A stretch of DNA of 64,000 bases from Strongyloides papillosus (taxonomy: Eukaryota; Nematoda; Chromadorea; Rhabditida; Strongyloididae), in NCBI GenBank assembly GCA_005656395.1, contig SRSI01000028.1:1550001-1614000 (forward strand), given 5' to 3'. The first letter of the stretch is position 1; each line of letters begins with the position of its first letter. The notes beneath the pieces were generated by a model. The model was not told where the DNA came from and made no database searches. It was given only the letters and a program-made list of their open reading frames with translations. A program made the position numbers and the translations under genes. Below are positions 1 through 12,400 of the stretch, piece after piece.

Positions 1-3000
1 GAAAAATGAGTTATTTATATAAAATAACTACATATATTCTAATAATTTTTTATGCCATTGCTTTTTTGTTTTTTTTTTATAATATAACACAAGAAAAGAC
101 AATTTAAGTCATTTTTATTACTCATGTTTTTATAGAAAATTTTTGTATACTATTTAAATATAACTCAATTATCTTCAATTCCATAACTTTTCTTTAAAAT
201 TTAAATTGACTCATTATGTGATGATATATATATCTCTATATATATATAAAGAATTTATTTTTACACAAAATATTTTATCACCACTTTATTGTATTGTTCC
301 TCTCCTAACATTTATAGTTGATTATGTGTCATTGTTTTAAAAGTGTTAACTTTATTGACAAGAGCTAACAATTCCACTATATAATCACTCTCCTTCTATC
401 GTTCTCAACCATTTTGAAAAATTTAGTTTCATATAAGTCTACTAAACAATATCTTATAAATTACATGATTACTATTACATTTTTACGCTAAATAATTTTA
501 TATAATTGAATATTAATTTAACTTCAATATTCTTTAATGCTATTTCTAAAGACATTCCAAATTACATTACCATCAATGAGCATCATCTGGTCTATCGAAT
601 GTACATTCTGTAAGCTTCATCATATTTATGTAAAAAAGTTTTCAAATCAAACAGAAAAATAATATTTTATGTGTATTCTTCATTCATAATAAAGATAAAA
701 TCATTTCTGAAAATTGTAATAATGTTTTGTTATTTGTTAGAAGTAAAAAACGATAACACATAATTATTTTTAAATAATTTTTTACCGAGAAACATCATGA
801 TTAATTAAATTTTTTTTTACACTTTAAACCATAATTTATACCAATAAATGTAAAAAAAATGTTATATCAACAGTCAACATACTTTGCACTTTTTATTTTC
901 AGTTATTTTTGATAAGATGTTTGATAGTTTTTTTGCCTTTCCTATTTTATTTATTATAATTTTACTTCTAAAAATTACTTTTTTTTTAAATTTTGAATCA
1001 TGAATTACATTTTATTAGAAATATTATGATTGTATTAATATTTCATAATTGTACATATAATTCTATGTCTAAATCTAAATATCCCATTTCGTTTATATAT
1101 ATATATCATTTTTCGAACATTTGAATAAAAAGTAATGTATATATGCATGTTACTCAAATAAGACCATATTTATAATAATTTTATAATTAGTATTGATAAA
1201 AAAGACCATAAACCAATAGTTTTATATATTTTTATTGTTTTAATTTTTGTAGCCCATACACATGTATATTGACTCTATGAATATATGTACATGCAAAACT
1301 TTAATTCTTATCTTTTTTTGTGCCTAGAGATTTTAGTAATAGTATGATCAAAAAATGTTTCATACATATATTTTATTTCTTCACCATTTAAATAATCATT
1401 TATTTAACTTTTGGAATAGGAAAATAAAATGGTTGGTGAAAATTTTTTACGCTTCTTATTTGTAAATTATCATCATGTTATGGAATACTTCTTTTTTCAT
1501 TGAATAGAGTTGTATAACATAAAATTTTACCGATAACTTTTTAATATCCTATTGTAAATAGTAATATTACTGGCTTTTTACATTATTTTCTAAAAATGAC
1601 TCTTTTATATATATAAGTATTAGGTAAAGTATAATATCATTTTCATCTTTTTTTTAATTCTTGCTCTCGTCAAATTTTTTCTCTAAAAAAAGCTTTGGTT
1701 ATTTGTTTGATTTAAAATAAATGATAGTATTTGTATTATTGATATGATTTAACATCTATCATCATTATGATCAGTTAAAAATTCTTAAATTTTTTTTCGA
1801 ACTTTGTTGCTATCCCAATTTTTATACCAAAAAAAGCTTATTAAATTAAAGGTTCATTAAAAAAATAAGTAAAAAATTTCATTCATTTACAAATAACGGC
1901 ATAATAATAATTTTTAGCGTCCTTTAAAATTTTATGATAAGAGTTTAATATAAGCTTAATAATTGAATATACACCCATGGGTAAAGTTATATTTCCTAGT
2001 ATTAAAACTTTTTTAAAAACACTTCACATTTCTTATTATAACATATATTTTGTAACATTTCAATTTAATTTTTTTACTGATCACATTGTAAATCTTTTTT
2101 TCCTCATAAAAATGTCACACTCCTTATTTTATTTGTTGTTTACAAATTTATCAACATAAGATTTGTGCTGTTTAAATAAATACAAATAAATCTCTGTATA
2201 TTTATTATATTTAACTGTGGTCCTGAGGATGAAAAATATAAAGTTTAACAACAATAGATGATAGATGTATAGAATCTTGACATTAACCTTCTGATAAGAT
2301 TTTATCAAAAATTTGAAGTAATACTCCTATTCATTAAGGAAAATGTATTAGATAATATTAAGTAAAAAGTTACTTTAAAATTTAACTCATTTTTATAAGA
2401 CATCTTCATAATTTATACAAATAAAGATATATATACATTTAGATGTTTATTTATTCGCATACCATAAAGTTGTTTATATTACTTATGTATTTTCTTTAAA
2501 TGGATCTATATATATTATATTTATTCTGATATGCTTTGTAGACTCATTTACTTTAGTATCCCCTTTTTCTGCTTCATTTTTTCATATATAAATAGAACAA
2601 ATATTAAATGGATACTTTTAAAATGTAATTTCTTCATAACAATAATTGTATATATTGAAGATTTTAAATACCAAAAAGATTGAAGAAAATACATTTTTCC
2701 ACCCCTATATGTAGGCTCATTTTTTAATCAACTTATCTATTAAATTTCTTGTCATAAAAAGTGTTTATTGCATATTTAATTTTTTTTTATAAATAAACAA
2801 ATTGATCTAATTTGTTTTATTAATGTAAACATCTTAATTATCCGTAAAAATAAAAATAATTTAGAGAATGTGAATGGATTAGAAAAATAAAGTTAAAAAA
2901 ATCAACAAATAGCTACCTTTCACCTTCTTATATTTTTTTACATCATATCTTTTTTATCATAAAAGTAAATTTTATTAAATGTAAAGGCACATGTACTTAA

Positions 3001-3860
3001 TAAACTATAAATTAATTTAGTATAGTTACAAAGAAAAGAGAGACAATCTAATCAATTGATATTTTGTATCCGAAAATTTTTTTGTTAATAAAAATAATAT
3101 AATGATGATTATAACATATTCTAATTAAAACTTTCCAGTAGTACAAATAACTTTATTAATATCTTCACATTATTTTTTACTCAACAAAAAAACTAAAAAA
3201 TTACCATAAGAGTTAGAACAAATTTTAACTTTTTTCTTTACACTTAATTTCCTTTTTTCTTTTATCAATTCATTCTTTTAAAAAGTTTTATCACCTTTTT
3301 AAAAATTTCAATTTACTATTCTTTTCATTTCCTCTTTTCCTTCTCATCTACCAAACATATATTTTGAAATAGGAAAAATCATTATAAGAGAGGGAAAAAA
3401 GTATGCGTATATTTGTTATCTTCTTCTTGTACATCTTTATTAGTAAACAAAAGTATTAATGCATTTTTTTGTTAATGATGATATCAGTAAAATTATATTT
3501 AAGTGATTTTTATTTAATAAATCACTTACTAAGCATGACTCATACAATTGTTAATACTCCTAAACTTGCATTTTTGTAATTATATACTCCTACATCTACA
3601 GTTCTAACTTCCCACTCTCTATTACTTTTTTTAAATTTTTCAAAAATAGTAAGCGCCAAAAAATGTCATTTTAACGTCATTGGCGTACCTTATCATCTCC
3701 CCCCCCCCCTACAAATAACATGTATATATATAAACTTTATAACTCCTCTCCTGTGACAATCTCTCTTCGATCTCCTTTTGTCATTATTCAATTTTATTAT
3801 ACATTATAGACATTTTATTATTTCTAAATATTTTTAAAAAGTGTACTTTTGATTTCAATA
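1..3860. other. AT-rich region upstream of rho-1, no gene seen
   Basis: No credible coding exon was found on either strand. The only open frame of 60 codons (1977-2159) is Phe/Ile/Leu-rich low-complexity sequence typical of chance frames at this composition. The last 250 bases are the presumed rho-1 promoter. They hold an E2F-like GCGCCAAAA at 3653-3661, an inverted copy (TTGGCG, 3680-3685) around a CGTCA core, and an 11-C run at 3699-3709 that stands out in this AT-rich sequence. Confidence 0.6.
3653..3709. promoter_or_regulatory. Candidate rho-1 promoter element: inverted CGCCAA/TTGGCG plus poly-C
   Basis: CGCCAA at 3654-3659 and TTGGCG at 3680-3685 are inverted copies 20 bases apart. The left copy reads TTTTGGCGC on the minus strand, which fits the E2F/DP consensus. 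AACGTCAT between them resembles a CREB/ATF half site. An 11-base C run follows at 3699-3709. The block lies 150-210 bases upstream of the rho-1 start codon. Function is inferred only from motif likeness and position. Confidence 0.3.
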
Positions 3861-4546
3861 ATGTCGGCTATTCGCAAAAAATTAGTTATTGTTGGTGATG
3901 GCGCCTGTGGAAAAACTTGTCTTTTGATCGTCTTTTCTGAAGATCGTTTCCCTGAAATGTACATTCCAACAGTTTTTGAAAATTATGTCGCTGATATTAA
4001 TGTTGATGGAAAGCAGGTATAACTTTACTATATCTAATAATAATATTTTTAATCGGTTTTTTTAATCACGTTCTACAGGTAGAATTAGCTCTTTGGGATA
4101 CAGCAGGACAGGAAGATTATGATCGTCTTCGTCCATTATCATATCCTGATACTGATGTTATTTTAATGTGTTATAGCATTGATTCACCTGATTCCTTATC
4201 AAATATACCAGAAAAATGGACACCTGAAGTAAAACATTTTTGTTCAAATGTTCCAATAATTTTAGTTGGTAATAAAATGGATATTCGTGATGATCACATA
4301 GCTCTTGAAGAGTTAAAAAAGCTTAATCAAGAACCTGTTAAGTATGAACAAGGTAAAGCTATGGCTGAACAAATTGGAGCATTTGCATATATTGAATGTT
4401 CCGCTAAAACTAAAAATGTAAGTATTGATTAATTATAATTCTTTAAAATTAATTTTTTTCAGAATGTCCGTGAGGTATTTGAGATGGCAACTAGGGCAGC
4501 ACTTGCTTCAAAAAAGAAGCATGGTAAAAAGTGCTTAATTTGTTAA
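3861..4546 (+). CDS. rho-1: Rho family small GTPase RHO-1 (RhoA orthologue)
   Basis: Spliced model of 192 aa: exons 3861-4016, 4079-4417 and 4463-4546, introns of 62 and 45 nt with GT/AG ends and continuous frame. RhoA-type GTPases switch actomyosin contractility, cytokinesis and cell polarity through ROCK, formins and citron. Visible motifs are the P-loop GDGACGKT (residues 12-19), switch I with YIPTVFENY, switch [22 protein letters not shown], the guanine-specificity NKMD, and the SAK motif in ECSAKTKN. The length equals that of metazoan RhoA to within one residue. The C-terminus has a polybasic KKKHGKK stretch and ends in the prenylation box CLIC, whose last residue is Cys rather than the Leu usual for geranylgeranylated Rho proteins. 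The start codon is fixed by alignment with the family N-terminus. Confidence 0.96.
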
Positions 4547-5437
4547 ATTTTATCAATGGGAAATAAAATATATATAATCAAAATATGGTAACATTAAGAT
4601 GATATGCTTTACATTCCGATCAACAATAAAAAAACTTTTTATTCTATTTTACACTATATTACAAATTTCATTATATTTTTTAACAAGAAAAAAATAAGAA
4701 TAACCTAACGAAAAGCTGTTATAATTGTTTACTTAAAATAGAAACTTCAATTTAGCCCAAAAAAATATTGTACTTTAAAAAATCATATATTGTCAAAGTT
4801 AGATTTTAAATGTATTCAAATGAATACTTATAATATGTAAAAGCAGAAAACTTTTTATTTATTCTTTTAAACGTACAAAAATTTATTGACATTTAAAAAA
4901 AAAGAATTATTACAACAGCTTCCTGCCAGAATTATATTAAAAAAAATTAATGAGACCAAAAACTATTAAGATATATGAGAAATATTATAAAAATTGATTT
5001 CTATTTTTTATAAACTTTTTTTACACAAATTTTTTTGTAATATTTTTTATGCATATAATTACTAAAAAAAGTGATTTCGTGTGTGAATATATGAATATAA
5101 GTATTAGGTTGTTCAAAAGTAAAATGTCGGTTTTGGTGATAAACGTTATTAAACGTCTATAATTTACTTATAATTATTCTTATCTCTACAAAATATACAT
5201 TGTCTTGTAAAGTAAATTAAACTCTATCTTTAATATCCCTTTGTTTTTGTTATTTTTTATTTTAATTTATTTTTATTACTCTAAAAATATTATTATATTA
5301 AATTCTATTTCACTTGTGTGTCATCTTATAAAAGTATAGACTTGGTTAAAATGTATCTGAAACAGAAAAAAACTATTAATAATGCATTTAACAATCGTTT
5401 TAGTTATTATGTACATTATATTTTGGAAATTTAAAAA

Positions 5438-5450
5438 TTTTCGCGGGAAA
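5438..5450. promoter_or_regulatory. E2F-like site TTTTCGCGGGAAA
   Basis: TTTTCGCGGGAAA is a near-perfect E2F/DP consensus (TTTSGCGC on both strands) and one of few CpG-containing words in the neighbourhood. It lies 69 bases upstream of the 60-codon frame at 5519, so it may be the promoter of that small gene or an isolated chance match. Confidence 0.25.
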
Positions 5451-5518
5451 CACTGTCTTAATATTTAAATTATTTACTTAACCTAAGTGAGAATATAAAT
5501 AATCAAGTTAGGAGTAAA

Positions 5519-5701
5519 ATGAATATTACAAAAAATTTTTCTTTCATGAACAAACTACATGTTTTTAGAGATGAAATTCTTTCTCATCTAGAATACTCTT
5601 CGAATATATCATTTTCTTGTTATCATCTATTCGATGATGTAAAGTGTTCTATAAAACACAAAACCTCAACTGACATGAATGATATAGAATCTGTTGTTTA
5701 A
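5519..5701 (+). CDS. Possible small protein, 60 aa, unrecognised
   Basis: The open frame from ATG to TAA has mixed residue composition (Asp, Glu, His, Cys and Ser present) instead of the Phe/Ile/Leu/Lys runs of chance frames here. An E2F-like element lies just upstream. It has no signal peptide, membrane segment or recognised domain. It could be a first exon, but no convincing downstream exon was found before the minus-strand gene at 6052. Weakly supported. Confidence 0.25.
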   Translation: MNITKNFSFMNKLHVFRDEILSHLEYSSNISFSCYHLFDDVKCSIKHKTSTDMNDIESVV

Positions 5702-6051
5702 GAGTTTTTTGGCTATTGAAAAGGTATCTTTTTCTCAAATAGAATTAAAAAAGAGATTATCACATTTGTAGAATCCTTTAAATCAAACGATTCGTAATTA
5801 GAGTCAAAATTAAATTTAAGGGAAAGTTATATGAACCTAAATTAATTCAGGTTTAAAAAGACATAAATTTTTTAACAACATAATGATATTCATCATTAAA
5901 AAAATAAAATAAATTTTTTTTCAAATTTTTATTGAATTTACTAATAAAAAAATTATAATTTGTGCATTGGGAATTTTTATTATCTCGGTATGAGTCATAT
6001 ATATATAATTATTTACGATAATGATAAATTGTATATATTTAACATTACATG

Positions 6052-6501
6052 TCAGTTAGTAAATCGAAATCCTCTCTTTCTTAAGACCAATTTTATCTTC
6101 TCAGCAATCTCCATCTCACTAACTGATCCTGTACCATTGTAAACAAAAGTAATGTGATTTTCATATTCCTCCTCCAATACATCAACTGGTGCTTCCGATT
6201 CTGGTACTAATCTACATTTTAAACTTAATTTATCAAGAAATATAGCTCCATAAAATTTTAAATGTGATAACATATCAGTTAATAGGTATTGAGCAATTCC
6301 TTCATCAAATATCTGAAGTAATAAATTTTTAATGTAATTTATGATGAGATATTAAAGATTATAAAAACTTACTGATACACTACCATCATGTTCCCATGAA
6401 TCATCCCATTTTGAAATCACTTCATATAATTCTTTTAGTGGTATATCTTGAAGCGTTGGCTTTATAAGCCTTGTAGAAACATCCTTAATTCGATAACTCA
6501 T
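6052..6501 (-). CDS. Unrecognised 129-aa acidic protein
   Basis: Two exons on the minus strand: 6501-6373 (43 codons) and 6312-6052, joined in phase 0 across a 60-nt GT-AG intron whose donor reads GTAAGT. The product starts MSYRIKDVSTRLIKPTLQ and ends KRGFRFTN. It is rich in charged residues and has no signal peptide or membrane segment, so it is probably a soluble intracellular protein. The evenly mixed composition, consensus splice sites and continuous frame support a real gene. I do not recognise the family. The amphipathic pattern, with a central Glu cluster (VLEEEYE), suggests a small alpha/beta fold; that is inference. Confidence 0.75.
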
Positions 6502-8209
6502 TATAATAAAAAGTCTCAAACACTAAAACACAAAAAAGAACCTATATAAAATATTTTAAATTAATATATGATAAAAATTAAATATAAAGATAAGATAAAA
6601 TAAAATGAAGAAAAGATATAAATATATTAAAGTTAAACTATATATTTAGAGATATACAATAATATTTTTGTAGTTTATTATTAAGATATATCAAACCTTT
6701 TTAAATGGAATTTTAATCTTATTCTACTTATATGATAATTTAGATCATAATTATTTATGATAATGGGGGTATTTCATTAAAATACATTATGTGTAAATAC
6801 TTTATATGCATTTTAAAATAAAACAAATCTTCCTTGTGTCATTATTTCATTAATTTTACTCCTAGTGATATTTAAATGATGTTTTATTAAAATAAAGTAT
6901 TTTATTTTAGAGAGACTTAACGAAAAAAAAACTTTACATTAATCTTAGGAAAAAAATCATAAAGTTTCAAATGTCAAAAGAATTTTGTATGTATGTACTA
7001 ATAAAAACGTGAAAATGTGAATATAATATGATTTGTAAGCTTCTTTATATGTTAGTTAAATATTATATTGTAGTATGAGCTAGTTCCAACAACCCTCTCC
7101 TATACATATAAAAGTTTTTTTGGTACATATATGTGATTTCACAATCATGTTCATTATTTAACTAATTTCATGATCAATTTAACAATCATAATATGCATAT
7201 GTATGAGTATTTAAAAGAAAATAAAAATGCAAATATAAAGGAGTAGGAGTGAGAGAGAGAAAGATAAAGAGATGATGATAAATATGGAAAATGTATTTCA
7301 ACATATGTGTAGATTATTAATAATAAAAGCTATTGTATTTCTTGTACTTTAAATATATATTTATACTTAAAAAGCCTATTGTTTATACTATTATTTAAAT
7401 GCTTAATATTTCAAACTTCATATGTGTTATTAGCTGGTATAGATTGTATATTATTAAGTAACTTAAGATAAGAGTAAGTATTGTTGATAGTATTATAAAT
7501 GACTTTACCTCTTTTCTTCTTATTTTTGTATTTTTAGCAGGAAATTGATTAAAGAATAATGGAGGAGGAAAATTACAACGAATTGAGTATTTGTTTGTGG
7601 TAAAAATTATACTTTATTTGATAAATTTTCTCTACTTTCCCTATTGAAACCTTTTTACTTCTTCTATTTGCTTTTAATTGTACATAAGCACCTCCAACAC
7701 TATTACATTACAATTATGTGTAATTTAAAATGATAAAAAAAATTTACTTTTTATGTCTTTTTATAAAAAATTAATGATATCAAATATTTTTATTCATTTG
7801 AAAACTGTACATTAAATCAAAAAAATTACATATATAGAGAGAAAGAATAAAAGGAAAAATATATATAAAATTAAAATGACAAATAATTCGAAATATTCCA
7901 TCAAAAAAAAGTATAATTAATTGGTAAATTAATGTGATTAAAAATAATACAATGCTTAGTATATGTAAATAAAATGAATACGATTCACAGTATATTTAAT
8001 TACGTCAAAATGACGATAAAATATAAAAGACAAAAGTCTTTTGATAATATAGTATCAAGACAGATAAAATTGTTTTGGTATTTGTTAAAAATTTAAATTG
8101 TTTTGTGACAATTTCAGAGCGATCCTGCATATTATAATTAAAGTTATGGTTGTGCATGTATATAATATGTTAATGATAAGAATATTAATTTTTTTTAATG
8201 TAATTAATG
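6502..8209. other. Intergenic, AT-rich
   Basis: No supported gene. A purine-rich stretch (GGAGTAGGAGTGAGAGAGAG, about 7240-7259) and a 14-codon frame at 7560-7604 (starting MEEENYNE) stand out slightly from the A/T background. Neither can be extended into a gene. The right end should contain the 3' UTR of the phosphatase gene. Confidence 0.5.
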
Positions 8210-9421
8210 TTATTCATTAATTGAGTTTCCAGAAGTATTAGATACAGCAGAGTTTGTTGAATTTGTACTGCAAGATGAAGATGGTGTTTGGGAGATTGTT
8301 GATTCACCACTAGAAATAGTCAAAACCTGTTTCGATGGATTCGAATTCTCTCCAAATAATTCTTTTTCAAATTCTGTTAATTGTCCCATAAAATGAAAAT
8401 TAGGAGCAATTGAACCATTTTGTTTGAAGAGTAAATCAAATGCATCATTAAGATTCATCCTACGTGAATACATAATATAAGCCAAACAAATGGTGACAGA
8501 GCGACTTATTCCAGCTAAACAATGAACCAGAATACTACATCTTTGTGTCTGTGCCTCATTTATAAAATCAAAAGCTTCTAAAAAAATAAACAGTAATAAG
8601 TAATAATGATAAATAATATTTTTTAAACGTACGTTGAAATTCTTTTTTTAAATTTTGTGAATGTGAATCATCAACAGGTATTGTAAAATAATGAAATCCC
8701 GGTTCTCCTTCAAACGCATTTTTTAAATCTTTTGTGACGTTAATAATATAACGAATATTATGTCTATCTAGGATATTTCTATCAGCTGCAGTTTCAGCAT
8801 TACCAAGATAAAGATTTTGTAGAACTTGAACAGGAAAACAAGCTGATGGATAATATTTGTAGTTATAGTGTAACTCCATAAGACGTCTATCATCCCCAGT
8901 CACATCTTCTCTAAGCATAAGACTATTTAGATTTAAATTTCCAACAATTTTTGCGATACATTTATTGCCATCTTCTTGTTGCGTATTGTTTTCTATATTA
9001 ACAGAGGATAATTGTGGAAAGTCAAGAAGAACAGCTTCAACTGAGTCTCCTAAGTAACAAACCTATATGAATATTGCATTTTTAATACATTTTATCTATT
9101 TACCTCATAATTATTATTCATTAAACATGAAATAATTCTAACAGCTAAACTTTCATTTTCTAATGAATCTGGTACAACAACCACTTTCGTATTTTCAGAA
9201 CCTTTCAATTGTGAGCATATAGATTGTGGTGAAATCGTACCATTTTTTAATCTTCTATATAGGACAGTTGGAAGCCTAATTAGATGAGATCCTCTGATAA
9301 AAGAGTTATGAGTAGCTTCATCAGTACGACAATCAAGAATGACAACAAAATCAAAGAGTTTAAATAAATCTTTACCATAAATAATTGGAACATTACAGAT
9401 AATGGAAGAAACCTCCGCCAT
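8210..9421 (-). CDS. lip-1: Dual-specificity MAP kinase phosphatase, MKP-3/DUSP6 type (LIP-1)
   Basis: Spliced model of 371 aa: exons 9421-9104, 9062-8633 and 8577-8210; introns of 41 and 55 nt. These phosphatases dephosphorylate the Thr and Tyr of the ERK activation loop in the cytoplasm, and C. elegans LIP-1 dampens LET-60 Ras/MPK-1 signalling. An N-terminal rhodanese-like domain (residues 1-130) contains the kinase-interaction stretch LYRRLKNG (54-61). The catalytic domain covers about 180-325, with general acid Asp in [11 protein letters not shown] and active site HCLAGISRS (Cys269, Arg275). The following NLNDAFDLL and [10 protein letters not shown] match the DUSP6/7/9 subgroup closely. 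The C-terminal tail is Ser/Thr-rich. Length is near DUSP6 (381 aa). VHP-1 is the other nematode candidate, but it is larger and lacks this exact signature. Confidence 0.93.
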
Positions 9422-12400
9422 TATTGACTAGTAAATAGTATATATTTTTATAGAAAAATATTATGGTCCAGATTTTAAAAATTATATATATAGAAAAAAT
9501 ACTTCTAAAACTATATTAAATATTATAATAAATTTTAAATTAAATTAATTTTAAATAGATGTATATACAGATTAAAACAGAGGAAGAAAAAAAGCAGAGC
9601 AAAGGAAATGGAATGATAAAAATTGTAGAAATAATAAGCTTCAAATTAATTCATTCATCCTTACTTTGGGTATTTTTAAAAATATAGACCTTCTTTATAA
9701 AATTTTAATTATGCCTATTTTTTATACCTTAGTGATTGTTCTTCTATAATAAAAAGTTCCCACTAGATTCTGATAAATAATAATAAAAAATTAACATTAA
9801 AGTTTAGTGGTGAGTTAAATGGAAATAAGCTCAGTTTTTATAACTAATTTATATATAAAATTTCAAATGTATAGCATTTATACTTTTATGTAAAACACTG
9901 AAATAATTAAACTAGATAAAAAGCTACTGTTACATTGAAAGAAATAAAATTTAGATATTATAAATAAAACATATGAAAAGCAGGTTATTTGATGAAAAGT
10001 CATCAAAAAAGTAAAATGGCATTTTTTTGAAGAAAACTTTAAAATGTTTTTTAGAGAAAAGAAAATGGCATTTTTTCTTTTTCATTTACAATTTTTTTAA
10101 AATATCTTTGGAATTAGAGTTAAATATATCTATTTTAACATATGAAAAAAAAAGATAATCTTGTAGTTTAAGATTAGGGAACCTTTCAATTTAACAAATT
10201 TAAAGATAATTAAAAAACAAATTTAGGAGAGTATACACAATTTTTTAATTTCCCACGTGTTTAAGAGTACATAAATTTAATATCTATAAAATATTCCAAA
10301 TATCTATTATTTAACTTTATTAAATAATCATTTAAAATTACATTTTCAAAATAGATAGAGAAATTTAAAATATATTTTATTTTATACCATATATAAGTGT
10401 ATAATTATTATTTATAAACTTTTCTTAGTAATAAGATAAAAAAGGAAGCTGTATAATTTTTTTTAAACGTATAGATTAGTTGTAACAAGATTTTTATAAA
10501 ATTTAATTATTTTCTAATAGTAATTTATTTAAATAACATTTGACTAATTAACCTTACTTTTTCAAAAATTTGTTCTTACTTTTACCATGTGATAAACAAA
10601 AATTTTTTTGAAGTAATACATTTTGACAGATATATTATGTCTTAAAATGTATATACTAAAATAAATCTATTCTAAAGCCGCCTACATTCATTTTGTGTAG
10701 GCGGTTATAAGAAGTGAAGCGAAATACTGGTAGGGGGTGAAATTCAATCCTAGAGCTTTTAAAAAATTATACAAGAATGAATAAAAAATAATATATTGAA
10801 TCAAGAAATATGTGGTGGGTTGCAAGTGCATATATAACATATAATATAGATATATATATATAGATACTTGTCGATGTCTATATATATATAACATACAACA
10901 ACAAGTTTTAAAATTCTACATTAAAATAAATGTAAAGTTGACAAAAAGAGATATAAAATAGACTTTTTCTATCCCCCGTCGTTATCATATTATCATTGAG
11001 TGTATGGTGCCTACAACCACGCAATAAAAGTAATCTTTGGTAATGTATTGTTATCACTCGTTGTAATAAAAATAAATGATAATATGAACAACTTTTTGTC
11101 CTAAATATATATATGCATTTGTAAAAAAATAAATATACACATTTATTGTTTATCTACTACATATATACAAATTCTACCTTTAAATTTGTTGTCTCTCTTT
11201 CAAAAAATTTTATAATGGAGACTACATTCATACAAAAAAATTTGCAAAAAAATTTATTACACTTTTTAAAATTAACCCTGTTCATCTCTCTGTAAATAAT
11301 AAATAACATTTATTTATATTAAAAAAGGTTAAATCGCGTCGAGTCACAGTCTTAATCAGCTGATAAATGTAAGCATATCAAAATAGTTATGTCAAAGAAA
11401 AGTTTAAAGGCTATAAAATATTGTGAATAATACTATCAATTAAAATGATAAATAAAAACATTAGCAATTATTATTATGTATTTAAAAAAAAATTAACCTA
11501 TTTAAAATATTAATGATTATATAATTATATACATATTTATATATTATCTGATTATTAAATGAATTAAAATAACAATTGAAGATGGTGAATGATAAAATTT
11601 ATAAACACAAGATAAATTAAGTTTATAAACAACCTATTATAATTTGTGATCATTAAAATTATAATAAATTAAGTCGATCAGAAAAATTAAAGTTGCATAA
11701 TATAGTTAATAATATATATTAAGTTTAAAAAAAATGAATAATAAAATATTTTCTAATTATAGAAAGAAAATAAATTATTAATATTATAAAATAATTTTTA
11801 ACTTTATATATAAAAGTTATAAAATATTTTTAACATTATTATATGTGAATTGTATAGTTTCATTCTTAGGAGGGTGTTAAATTTTATATAATAATATATT
11901 AGAAAATTTTTATAATAAATGATATACATATTTTTTATGTGGAAATGTGATGTGATAAGGGATTATTTTTAAAGATTTCATGATTAACAAAATGACAGTC
12001 ATTAAGAGTAGATAATTTTTTAATATTCCCAAAATTAAGATAAAGAAATAATGGAAGATTTAACAAAATAATGGCATTTTAAAAATTAAATTTCAAGGTT
12101 GTAATCATCAAACTAACTGTATTATATCATCTAAAAAAGACAAATAATTTATCAACAAATAAATCAACCGAAAAACACATATAAATATATACTATATTTT
12201 TGAAATTTTTCAAAAAGCGCAATTATGGAAATATGTTTATATTATATATATTAAATAGCTTATGGTTAAACAAAAATGCTTATAAAAGTTAAATATGATT
12301 AAATAAAAATCAAAAACAAGTTAAATTTTTCTTTTAAGGTGGAGATACCTAAAATTTGTCAAAATTTTTAAACTATTTATAGTTTTGATTATATAATAAT

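Larger units (their letters stand above)
4547..6051. other. Intergenic; one possible small ORF
   Basis: This stretch holds the 3' untranslated part of rho-1 (AATAAAATA near 4562) and AT-rich sequence. An E2F-like site (5438-5450) and a 60-codon open frame (5519-5701, listed separately) are the only things that stand out. The frame at 5960-6142 lies partly over the minus-strand gene next door and is not supported. Confidence 0.5.
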
